A program made the position numbers and the translations under genes. The notes beneath the pieces were generated by a model. The model worked only from the letters and a program-made list of their open reading frames with translations. It made no database searches and was not told where the DNA came from. Below, piece after piece: positions 1 through 10,430 of a DNA stretch of 64,000 nt. Source of the stretch: Mauremys mutica (lineage: Eukaryota > Chordata > Testudines > Geoemydidae); NCBI RefSeq assembly GCF_020497125.1, contig NC_059077.1, positions 35,105,340 to 35,169,339 on the forward strand. Direction: 5' to 3'. Each line of letters begins with the position of its first letter. Position 1 is the stretch's first letter.

Positions 1-164
1 TAAAAAGGGCCAGAATCACTGAAGACCATTGCCATGTATTGTTGGAACAGACATATCACTAGTTTTATTTTGAGCCCTCAACATTCTTGTTCCCAAATGA
101 AAGGGTTGGTACCTTGCAATTCAGGCAGAGAGAGCAATGACAGCAGTGACCCATGGTGCTAAGG
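1..164. other. Unique intronic sequence
   Basis: I see no gene or clear repeat here. The last eight bases (157..164, TGCTAAGG) are the left target duplication of the hAT element that follows. Confidence 0.5.
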
Positions 165-360
165 AGGGGTAGTCAATTATCTTTTGTCAAGGTCCAAATT
201 TCTTACTCACGGTATAGTCAAGGTCCAGACTCCAGAGGAACATTTTTTCAAAACACATTAACAATAATGATGATAATAAGTAAATAAAAAGATTTCACGG
301 TCCGATCAAAAGCATCTGGTGGGCGGATTTGGCCTGTGGTCCACCTATTGACTACCCCTG
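165..360. mobile_element. Short non-autonomous hAT-type transposon
   Basis: A 196-base element begins AGGGGTAGTCAAT and ends ATTGACTACCCCTG, giving an inverted terminal repeat. It is flanked by TGCTAAGG (157..164) and CGCTAAGG (361..368), an 8-base duplication with one mismatch. Eight-base duplications and a CAGGGG-type terminus are characteristic of hAT elements. It has no coding capacity. The first base has drifted from the expected C to A. Confidence 0.85.
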
Positions 361-1041
361 CGCTAAGGTATTGTATGTATTTCATGTTGTAGTCTGTGCA
401 ATATGGAGATAGCAAGCAGAGTAATTAACATGGGAGAAGATTAAGTTGATTGACATGTAGGGATAGATTCAGCACTGATGTAATCAAGTGTAACTCCTCT
501 GGCTTAAGGGGAATGCTACCCTCTTACCCAAGGCCTGAATTTAGCCCTTAAAGTCAGGTCAGAATTGAAATAAATAAGTTCATTTGAATGATTGAAGGCA
601 GTTTAAATAAATCAGCAGCAAAACAGAGAAATAAGATTTCTGATCACAAAGGAAACTGGACAGAAAGGTTTTTACAATGAAAGCAAGAACTAACCAAGAT
701 TAACAGTACCTTTGTTTTGTCCAAGTACTGCTGAACCACTGGCTATTGAAATCTTTCCTGGTGCAAGTCTGTGGCACTTTTTTATATCCACTGATTTTTA
801 AAGGCTTACAGAACTGAATGCTGGCAATCATCACTATGAAAGTGTGCTTTTAAAATAAGAGTTTCAGTAAAGAACATGTTTGGGAAGGTGCATGATATCA
901 GCCAGAAAATCTTAATTAACAGAAGAACTTCCAGCATATGGGCCCTGATTCAGCAGAGCGCTTATACGCATTCTTAAGTGTCTTGCTCAGGGATGTTTTC
1001 CTGAGTCCCTGGCACCTGGGCAAGGATACCTGCCTCTCTAA
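361..1041. other. Unique intronic sequence
   Basis: No gene or confident repeat is visible. The last three bases (TAA, 1039..1041) are the left target duplication of the Harbinger-type element. Confidence 0.5.
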
Positions 1042-3091
1042 GGGTACGTCTACACTACAGGATTATTCTGATTTTACATAAACTGGTTTTGTAAAACAGA
1101 TTGTATAAAGTCGAGTGCACGCGGCCACACAAAGCACAATAATTCGGCGGTGTGCGTCCATGTACCGAGGCTAGCGTCGATTTCTGGAGCGTTGCACTGT
1201 GGGTAGCTATCCCGTAGCTATCCCATAGTTCCCGCAGTCTCCCCCGCCCATTGGAATTCTGGGTTGAGATCCCAATGCATGATGGTGCAAAAACAGTGTC
1301 GCGGGTGATTCTGGGTAAATGTCGTCACTCATTCCTTCCTCTGTGAAAGCAACGGCAGACAATCATTTCGCGCCCTTTTTCCCTGGATTGCTCTGGCAGA
1401 CGCCATAGCATGGCAACCATGGAGCCCGTTTTGCCTTTTGTCACTGTCACGATATGTGTACTGGATGCCGCTGACAGAGGCGGTACTGCAGTGCTACAGA
1501 GCAGCATTCATTTGCCTTTGCAAGGTAGCAGAGATGGTTACCAGTCGTTCTGTACCATCTGCCGTGCCATTGTAAATTGGCAATGAGATGACGGTTATCA
1601 GTTGTTCTGTACCGTCTGCTGCTGTCATGGGTGCTCCTGGCTGGCCTTCGCTGAGGTCGGCCGGGGGCGCAAAGACAAAAATGGGAATGACTCCCCAGGT
1701 CATTCCCTCCTTTATGTTTTATCTAAAAATAGAATCAGTCCTGCCTAGAATATGGGGCAAGTGTACTAGAGAACCAGTGTATCAGAGAACCAGAGAGCAC
1801 AGCCACTCTGTGTCAGATCCTGCAGACATGATGAGCTGCATGCCATTCTAGGGGGTGCCCCTGCAACAACCCCACCCATTGCTTCCCTCCTCCCCCAACC
1901 CTCCTGGGCTACTGTTGCAGTGTCCCCCCATTTGTGTGATGAAGTAATAAAGAATGCAGGAATAAGAAACACTGAGTTTTTAGTGAGATAAAATGAGGAG
2001 GAGGCAGCCTCCAGCTGCTATGATAGTCCAGGCAGGACAGAACCTTTTCTTTAGACATGAAAGGTGGGGGGGCTTATGGAGCTCAGCCCCCAGTTGCTAT
2101 GATGAGGATGGTTACCAGCCGTTCTATACCATCTGCTGGGAATGACCAGGAGTCATTCCTATTTTTACCCAGGCACCCCCGGCCGACCTCACCTGAGGCC
2201 AGCCAGGAGCACTCACGGGCTGATGATGACAATGGTGGGGAAGGGGATGCTGGTGTTCAGCGCTGCAGCACCCCGTCTACCAGCAGCATGCAGTAGACAT
2301 AGGGTGACATTGAAAAAAGTCAAGAAACTATTTTTTTCCCTTTTCTTTCACGGGGGGGAAAAGAGGGGTAAATTGACGAGATATACCCTGAACCACCCCA
2401 GACAATGTGTTTGACCCTACAGGCATTGGGAGCTCAGCCAAGAATGCAAATACTTTTCGGAGACTGCGGGGACTGTGGGATAGCTGGAGTCCTCAGTCCC
2501 CCCTCCCTCCATGAGCATCCATTTGATTCTTTGGCTTTCCGTTACGCTTGTCACACAGCACTGTGCTGTGGACTCTGTATCATAGCCTGGAGATTTTTTT
2601 CAAATGCTTTGGCATTTCGTCTTCTGTAACGGAGCTCTGATAGAACAGATTTGTCTCCTCATACAGCGATCAGATCCAGTATCTCCCGTACGGTCCATGC
2701 TGGAGCTCTTTTTGGATTTGGGACTGCATCGCCACCCATGCTGATCAGAGCTCCATGCTGGGCAAACAGGAAATGCAATTCAAAAGTTCGCGGGGCTTTT
2801 CCTGTCTACCTGGCCAGTGCATCCGAGTTCAGATTGCTTTCCAGAGCGGTCACAATGGTGCACTGTGGGATACCGCCCGGAGGCCAATACCGTCGATTTG
2901 CGTCCACACTCACCCTAATCCGACATGGCAATACCGATTTCAGCGCTACTCCTCTCGTCGGGGAGGAGTACAGAAACTGATTTAAAGAGCCCTTTATATC
3001 GATATTAAGGGCCTCGCTGCGTGGACGGGTGCAGGGTTAAATCGGTTTAATGCTGCTAAATTCGGTTTAAACGCGTAGTGTAGACCAGGCC
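1042..3091. mobile_element. 2.05 kb PIF/Harbinger-type element without intact genes
   Basis: The left end GGGTACGTCTACACTAC and right end GTAGTGTAGACCAGGCC form an inverted terminal repeat whose inner 11 bases match exactly. TAA lies on both sides (1039..1041 and 3092..3094). A 3-base TWA duplication is the PIF/Harbinger signature. The interior is GC-rich with an AATAAA near 1946. It also holds an internal duplication: a block at about 1532..1710 (reading GTTCTGTACCATCTGC, then GTCATTCCC and GGCCGACCTC) recurs in diverged form at 2098..2225. The short open frames on both strands (60-110 codons) do not show a recognisable transposase or Myb/SANT domain, so I treat it as a decayed or non-autonomous copy. 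Confidence 0.8.
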
Positions 3092-3094
3092 TAA

Positions 3095-5689
3095 GTGTTA
3101 AAAGCTGGGGTTGAACTGGGAAGATCAAAGGTTCTCTCCACATTTCAGAGTATCAGTAAAAGAATCGGTCTGCTGAACTGGCTACAGGAAATAATTGTAG
3201 AGGGGATTACCATAGGAAAGGAAAGTGTTAGAGGCAAGCTGCACATGTAAATCCCATGCTTAATGTAGTCCCTGACTAAACAGTGGTACAGAGATGTTTA
3301 ACAAAGTTATAGGGCTCAAAATAGAACCCAATGGCATGTGAAAAGAAATGCAACTACATCACCAAATCAGCTCGAAAAATAAACTTTTAGAGCTGTAGCA
3401 GGAATAATGAAAATATCAGTTGGCAACATTTCAAGGACCCTTAAGTTTTAGTTGGTCCCTTGGTGCAATATAATCACTGATATAAATTTCCTTTGACAGA
3501 ATAAGCTTAAATTTACACGTTCTTTCCAACAGAACAGGGTATTGATGCTTTTCTGCCAAAATAGATCAATGTATATGCTTGGATTCTGTATCAATCCAGA
3601 GCTGTAAACTGTGGTGTAAACAGTTTGGGAGTAATTACACTAAAAGCTCCCAAGCACAGCCTTGCCAGGCCACACCAGGTCTCTTTATCAGAGGCATTTC
3701 GTCATTGCATAACTATGCCAATTTTCTCTTTATGTTAGCAAGTTTCTCTGTCAACTGGCAGAGTGCAGAATCATCTACTCTATAAAGCAGATCTGTGATA
3801 CTTTGTTATTCACAGGTGAGTCAATCCAGCACACTCTTGTTTAGCAGTAGGCTAGGGCTTCAGCTGGTATAAATCTGTGTTGCTCCATTGGCTGCAGTGG
3901 TGTTATTCTGGTTCACACCAGTAGGGGATCTGGCCTGGTACCTGTTTAGCAAATTAGCTAACAAGTTTGGAACACATCTCTCCTCATTCTGAATAAGCCC
4001 TGAGGAATCTCAAAAGCTATGAATGTGAAGGTTGGCACCTTATTCTGGTACAACAGCTTTCCCCAGAAACTTGATACAATAGGCATTGCACAGGTACAGT
4101 GTTATCATTTAGCCAAATAACAGCTTCCGAGTCAAATGGAATTTCCCAAGGGCTGACTTAATTTAGGACATACGTAAATTGACCTGAGAAAAGGGAAAAA
4201 ATGGATAGCAGATGAAAACAATTGCCCACCACTTCAAATAACTTATATTATCTAACACAACACTACAAAAATATAATAAATCTACCTCGTTATGACCTAT
4301 TGAATAATATCATGCCATGCACATAATTTCACATTGTCCATGCTGCAGGAGTTTAGTATTTATTAATGCTTTCAGTCATCAGGTTAAGTGCAGTTGACTA
4401 ACTTCACAATGCCAGGATTTCACGTGCCTGCAGCCTTCAAACCACAAGTCTGAATTTCCTAAAAAGGATCATATATATAATTTAAGCACAACTGTTTCAA
4501 GTTAAAGGCCAGTCTGGTATATTAAGATGAAATGATACTATATTGTTTATATTAGCAGTATTGTTTGTGACCATCATTCTTCATGGTTGATTCTGCATGC
4601 TTTAATATGCTACAGCACTATGCCAAGGGACACTTTAGGGAGAATCACTTTAACTGGATGATCTGGCATGTATTGCCATGGACAATCAGTTGTTTTGCTG
4701 CTCTAAAGCAAGTGCTGTCAAAGGAGCAGTCTAATATTGGAAGCACTTAATGTTATTGACTTGCCTGTGTCCTGACACTGTTTATGCAATCTGACTCATT
4801 AAAATCTGTTCCAGTTAGAAAGCCGCAAATGAACCACAGCTGCCTTTCCTTTTAGAAGCTGTCTTTTTCCAGTATGCTAGTGACTCATTCAGAGGCGAAA
4901 TTTTCTGCGGGAAATATAAGCCAGTCAAGGAAACACTCAGAGTCCACTTCTGCCCATTGATACATAGATGAAGTTCCCATTGACGTCCTTAAAAGTTGCA
5001 CCCATATAATTGAGGGCAACTCATAGCTTGATGACACTAGTCCTTCCTGAATTGCTGTTAACTTTTGTTTTCTTGGTTTCTCTCTCAACCACTGTTCCCA
5101 AGGTTTCCACTTGTCATAAAACCAAATAAGTTGATGTAAAATATATTTTTTTAAATTAGGAAAATAATATATTCTTCTGTTTTAAGTGGCTCTGAACAAT
5201 GGCTGGTCACAAAAGCTTGAGAAATCGTATTTTTAGCTTGCATAAACAGGACTCATCTACATGTTGTTCTGATCTTCTCAGTGTCACTTTCACAGCTGCA
5301 GCAATTCAGAGCCTTCTTTGAGGATGTCCTTAGCTGAGAAATCCTCAAAGGATGCCTGAGTCTGTGGTCAAAAGCCTGAAGTTTGGCAGATATGCTGGCC
5401 TTACAGTAAGAGATGAAGATCCTGGAGCCATACAGGGTGATGCTGAATATCTGGGAGAAGGAGCTGAGGCATAAGGAAAGGAGAGGTGAAACTGATAGTT
5501 CATGAAATCTTCTTGGCAAATTTTCTCTCACATCTCTAGTTGGGTGGAATGCTAAATGTGCTGTTCTTGCAAAAACTAATGTAATTTGATTGTATTGGAC
5601 TAGAAGTCTCAACCAGAAGTCTAACCTTTAAAGAGTGTACATGATTATGTATGCATAGTATGAAGCTAGAGGCTGTTCAGCATATGGAA
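3095..5689. other. Unique intronic sequence
   Basis: No exon is recognised. A degenerate segment near 3865..3935 (TGGTATAAATCTGTG...TTCACACCAG) resembles the short palindromic repeats common in reptile introns. A 119-codon minus-strand frame at 5253..5612 has no domain I recognise and no supporting context, so I do not call it a gene. Confidence 0.45.
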
Positions 5690-5979
5690 TATGGTAGGAT
5701 CTGAGGCTAAAATAGGGAAAGAACAAGTTCAAAATTACTTAGACAAGTTAAATGTCTTCTAGTCTCCAGGGCCTGATGAAATCTATCCTAGAATATTCAA
5801 AGGAACTGACTGAGGAGATATCTGAGACATTAGCGATTATCTTCAAAAAGTCATGGTAGACAGGAGAAATTCCAGAGGACTGGAAAAAATCAAATATAGT
5901 GCCAATCTATTAAAAGGGGAATAAGGACTACCTGGGGAATTACAGACCAGTCAGTTTAACTTCAGTACCCGGAAAGATA

Positions 5980-6736
5980 ATGGAACAAGTAATCAAGCAA
6001 TCAATTTGCAAACACCTAGCAGATAATAAGGTGATAAGTAACAGTCAGCGTGGATTTGTCAAGAACATATTGTATCAAATCAGCCTAATAACTTTCTTTG
6101 ACTGGGTAACAATGAAAACAATAACAATAGCAGAAAATATGGAAAAGTCTTGTGGATGGGGGGAAGTGGTAGATGTGGTATATCTTGACTTTAGTAAGGC
6201 TTTTGATACTATCTCACATGACTGTCTCATAAACAAACTAGGGAAAGACAGCCTAGATGGTGCTATTATAAGGTGGGTGCATAACTGGTTGGAAAACCGT
6301 TCCCAGGGAGTAGTTGTCAGTGGTTCATAGTGAAGCTGGAAGGGCATATCAAGTGGGGGCCCACAGGGATCGGTCCTGGGTTCGATTTCTGTTCAATATC
6401 TTCATGAATGATTTAGATAATGGCATAGAGAGTACACTTATAAAGTTTGCGGACGATACCAAGCTGGGAGGGGTTTCAAGTGCTTCAGAGGATAGGATTC
6501 AAATTCAAAAGAATCTGGACAAACTGGAGAAATAGTCTGAAGTAAATAGGATGAAATTCAATAAGGACAAATGCAAAGTACTCCACTTAGGAAGGAACAA
6601 TCAATTGCACACATACAAAATGGGAAATGATTGCCTAGGGAAGGAGTACTGCGGAAAGGTATATGGGGTGGGGGTCATAGTGGATCACAAGCTAAATATG
6701 AGTCAAGCAAAAAAAGCAAACCTCATTCTGGGATGA
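5980..6736 (+). pseudogene. CR1 reverse transcriptase remnant (ORF2 fragment)
   Basis: Three open segments (5980..6330, 6314..6535, 6551..6736) together cover part of a CR1 reverse transcriptase. The first shows YLDFSKAFDT at 6181..6210, the motif A region with its metal-binding Asp, followed by the DGAIIRWVHNWLENR stretch typical of CR1. The second, one frame away, shows FNIFMNDLDNGIES and FADDTKLGG (FADD at 6446..6457), the catalytic motif C. The third has MKFNKDKCKVLHLGRNNQ. A frameshift near 6300..6340 and a TAG at about 6533..6535 break it, and a TGA closes the third piece. It is a dead copy, and its conserved residues only date the insertion as moderately old. Confidence 0.93.
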
Positions 6737-7167
6737 ATTAGCAGGGGTATTGTAAGCAAGACACAAGAAGTAATTCTTCTGCTCTGCTCCATGCTGATTA
6801 GGCCTCAACTCAGTATTGTGTCCAGTTCTGGGCACCACATTTCAGGAAAGATGTGGACAAATTGGAGAAAGTACAGTAGAGAGAAGAGAAGACTGGGGGA
6901 GAGGGGCATGACAAAAGTTTTCAAGTACATAAAAGTCGTTATAAGGAGGAGGAAGAAAAAATGTTCTTAACCTCTGAGGCTAGGACAAGAAGCAATGGGA
7001 AATTTAAATTGCAGGAAGAGAGATTTAGGTTGGACATTAGGAAAAACTTCCTAACTATCAAGGTAGTTAAGCACTGGAATAAATTGCCTAAGGAGGTTGT
7101 GGAGTCTCCGTCATTGGAGGTTTTTTAAGAGCACATTAGACAATCACCAGTCAGGAGTGGTCTAGAT

Positions 7168-7388
7168 CAGTGGTTCGCAGCTCCAGGCCAATGGGGGCTG
7201 CAGGAAGTGGCGCGGGCCAAGGGACGTGCTGGCCACCCTTGCTGCAGGCCCCGTTGGCCTGGAGCGGCGAACTGCAGCCAGTGAGAGACATGATCGGCCG
7301 AACTTGCAGACGCGGCTGGTAAACAAACTGGCCCAGCCCGCCAGGGGCTTTCCCTGAACAAGTGGCAGCCCAAGTTTGAGAACCACTG
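7168..7388. mobile_element. hAT-type transposon nested in the CR1 tail
   Basis: A 221-base GC-rich element starts CAGTGGTTCGCAG and ends TGAGAACCACTG. It is flanked by GTCTAGAT (7160..7167) and GTTTAGAT (7389..7396), an 8-base duplication with one mismatch. Removing it restores a continuous CR1 3' tail. Internally it contains inverted blocks (CTCCAGGCCAATGGGGGCTG against the complementary GTTGGCCTGGAG). The same family occurs at 56721..57041 and 59848..59999. Confidence 0.92.
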
Positions 7389-7481
7389 GTTTAGATAATA
7401 CGTAATCTTGCCTTGAGTGCAGGGGACTGGGCTAGAAGACCTCTCAACGTCCCATCCAGCCCTACGATTCTATGATTCTAC

Positions 7482-9345
7482 TTTTAAAATGCATTCCCTG
7501 TTTATAGTACTTAAGTGAAAGGGATTTTTAACCTATGCTTTTGAAACATTGTTCAACATGGTTTACCTTTTTCTATATTTGCAGCTATACTGTGTTCCGC
7601 ATTGGCTCAGCTACACTTTTTATTGACACATATTGATAACAGGTCATTTTTCTCGGATAGACCAGTTAGCATGTGTGAGGCTGAGCAAACATTTCTGGCA
7701 TAAATATACTTGGTCACACTTGAATACGCTAATTTGCCCACACACTCATGTGTCCACCTCAGAAAACTGCTATCATGGATATTCACGGAATAGTGAGAGA
7801 AAGAGGTACAAAAGCAATCTAATTAAACTGAAATTCAGAATTCAAGAACTCATTCATGAATAAATTTTCAAACTATTGTCTCAGCTCCACTCCCCAGCAG
7901 CTAACAATTAAGGAAAGTTTTTGTTTCTTTATATTGTATATATATTTTTTATGTTGTGTTCTCACCTCCAGAGCCAAGGTCCTACATTTCATACAGTCAC
8001 AGCCAGTCTGAACTGATGTTATTTTTTTCAATGGGAAAACACTAGAGTTCTTACCAGAACAAATCTCTCTGTGCATGGTGAGCTTGCAGAAAATAATGGC
8101 CTGATTCTGGCAGAGAGGAAGCTAAAAGTAATTTACATTCTGTTTGGGTGGAGTGAATGGGAAGCAGCAGTTATTGAACCTGCCTCTGATACCTGAGAAT
8201 ACAGGTTACGGTGAAGACATGAGTCACTTGATCTTATGTCACAAAGCAGCAGAAATGTACCAAAATGCAGTAAGTGAACAGACTGAGGTTCAGAGGATTA
8301 TCTTATTCTGGAGTTCCTATCATTTGGATGATCCAGGATTACCAGTGTTTGACTATTAGTCCTGTTGCCGTCTTCTTACAGTGCATCTCTGCCTGTTGTT
8401 TCCCTCCTTGTCATGTGAGGGAGGTGAAAGAGTATCACCACTCCCACCCAGTGCACTTAATTAGAAGATAAGGGAGAATAATCTTCTGGAAAAGAAGCCT
8501 TGTTCTTTAACCGGTATAAGGGAGATAAGTCCTCCAAATCCAATACCCTTTCCTAGGCAGTGATGCAGGGGGAAAAAACTCTTAACCCTACTATTACAAA
8601 CCCTGTAGACTCATCTGTGTCTAACAAGCCACAGGTTCCCCTCACAGCCACACATTCTCTTAGTGGATTTCTGGTGAAAATAGCCTCCCCTTCCCCTGAC
8701 ATCTTTCAGATGATGGTGGCTGGTCCTCTCTTTTCTCAGGGATCTTCTATTATCTTACATCTGCTTGATCTAATTTTCCATCTTCATGGCTGATTTGAAG
8801 TGTTATGACATTGTTAGACAGATAGACAGATCTGGACATCAGAAATCTTAAACAGTTAAATAATTGCAGAAAAATGTTTGTAGTGATGCATGGACTACTT
8901 TGCATATGAATATATTAACGATCTGTCTTATTTCCTTAGCATAAGAAGTGAGCAGATTTTAAGAGAATATGATTTTTTTAATGGATTTCAAGTGTTTTAA
9001 TTACAAGCCTTTGGGATTCTAGTTAACTGTGAACAGAATTACTGAAAATCACACTGATCACGTGGCTGCAAAACTAGAATGGTAGTTGCATCACCATGTT
9101 CTCCAGGACAATAACAATAATACCTATTTCTTACAGAGTGCTTTTCATCTATACATGTAATTGATTTACACTCTAATTTATTGATTGTGTAATTAAGTGG
9201 CTAGCTTAAGAAAAATAGAATCATAAGCAAAAATGCAATAATTCTGTTTATAATTGATCATCCTGAAATCATTTATTCTTGTGTGGATGCTCACGCTTTC
9301 GCTCTCTTGTCTCTCCCCATCTTCGTGTTTTCTTGTTGCGATGCT
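7482..9345. other. Unique intronic sequence
   Basis: No exon or confident repeat is recognised. It includes ordinary AT-rich intron sequence and a short GATAGACA-type run near 8812..8832. Confidence 0.45.
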
Positions 9346-10430
9346 TCATGGTGGTAGTACTGCTGAAAAGGATCTGGGGGTTATAGTCAGGGCCGGCTCC
9401 AGACCCCAGTGTGCCAAGCGCGCGCTTGAGGCGGCATGCCGCGGGGAGTGCTCTGCCTGTCGCCGGGAGGGCAGCAGGCGGCTACGGTGGACCTCCCGCA
9501 GGCATGCCTGCGGAGGGTCCGCTGGTCCCGCAGCTCCAGTGGACCTCCCGCAGGCATGCCTGCGGATGCTCCACCGGAGCCGCGGGACCAGCGGACCCTC
9601 CGCAGGCACGTTTGCAGGAGGTTCACCGGAGCCGCGGGACCGGCGACCACCAGAGCGCCCCCCGCGTTGTGCTGCCGTGCTTGGGGCGGCGAAATTCCTA
9701 GAGCCGCCCCTGGTTATAGTGGATCACAAATTGAATATGAATCAACAATCTGATGCAGTCGACAAGGTGAGGAAACAATAGGCAGAAATGCACTGTCAGA
9801 GGATAGCAACAGGGCTTATTGTCAATATCATTCACAGGAGTGTAGTATGTAAGACATGGAAGATAATTGTCCTGTCCTATTGGTGAAGCCTCAGCTGGAG
9901 TATTGTGTTTAGTTCTGGGCACCACACTTTAGGAAAGATATGGATAAATTGGAGTGTGTCCAGAGGAGAGCAGCAAAAATGATAAATGATTTAGAAAACC
10001 TGAACTATGCGGAAAGGTTTTAAAAAATATAAAAGAGCATGTTTAGTTTTAAGAAAAGAAAACTTGAGGGTGGGGGTCCTGATAATGGTCTTCAAATATG
10101 TTAAGGGCTGTTATAAAGAGGATAGTGATCAATTGTTCTCCATGTCCACTGAAGGTAGGACAAGAAATGGTGGGCTTAATCTGCAGCAAGGGAGATTTAG
10201 GTTAGACATTAGGAAAAGCTTTCTAACTATAAGGGTAGTTATGCCTATTCCAGAGCTTCCTTAGGAGATTATGGAATCCCCATCACTGGAGGTTTGTAAG
10301 AACAGGTTGGACAAACCCCTGTCAGGGATGGTCTAGGTTTACTTGATCCTGTCTCAGCGCTGGGGCGGGGGCTGGACTTGTTGACCTCTTGAGGTCCCTT
10401 TTAGCCCTACCTTTCTGTGATTCTGTACAC
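9346..10430 (+). mobile_element. CR1 LINE 3' part, split by a hAT
   Basis: This sense CR1 copy begins around GGTGGTAGTACTGCTGAAAA and, after the inserted hAT is skipped, continues GGATCACAAATTGAATATGA. It runs through the standard tail (GTTCTGGGCACCACACTT near 9912, TTAGACATTAGGAAAAGC near 10202) and ends at TGATTCTGTA. Only the 3' end of ORF2 and the tail remain. It is diverged from the copies at 5.7 kb and 59.5 kb. Confidence 0.92.
9388..9712. mobile_element. CpG-rich palindromic hAT-type element nested in CR1
   Basis: A 325-base element begins CAGGGCCGGCTCCAGACC and ends CCTAGAGCCGCCCCTG. It is flanked by a perfect 8-base duplication GTTATAGT (9380..9387 and 9713..9720). Internal blocks such as GACCTCCCGCAGGCATGCC and their complements repeat, so the element is largely foldback. 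The open frames of up to 175 codons that cross it are by-products of its CpG-rich composition. A second copy lies at 54798..55099. Confidence 0.92.

Larger units (their letters stand above)
5690..7481 (+). mobile_element. CR1 LINE, 5'-truncated, split by a hAT
   Basis: This is a sense CR1 copy covering the second half of ORF2 and the 3' untranslated tail. It ends in the CR1-type octamer tail (ATTCTATG repeats, 7468..7480). The reverse transcriptase region is readable but broken (see 5980..6736). The tail from about 6800 reads GTCCAGTTCTGGGCACCAC and CTAACTATCAAGGTAGTTAAG, and the same tail recurs in the other CR1 copies in this window. A 221-base hAT sits inside the tail at 7168..7388. The start is set by eye where CR1-like sequence begins and may be off by tens of bases. 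Confidence 0.93.

Noticed and set aside
1942..1955. AATAAA polyadenylation word near 1946 as a host gene 3' end
   Set aside because: It lies inside the Harbinger-type element. AATAAA also occurs by chance many times in this AT-rich intron.
5253..5612. 119-codon antisense frame in unique sequence
   Set aside because: It has no recognisable domain, no splice or promoter context and no codon bias I can judge. A protein search would decide; I would need a significant homolog to accept it.
9254..9781. 175-codon frame with a hydrophobic start resembling a signal peptide
   Set aside because: Most of it is the CpG-rich hAT nested in CR1. The hydrophobic start is AT-rich intron sequence.
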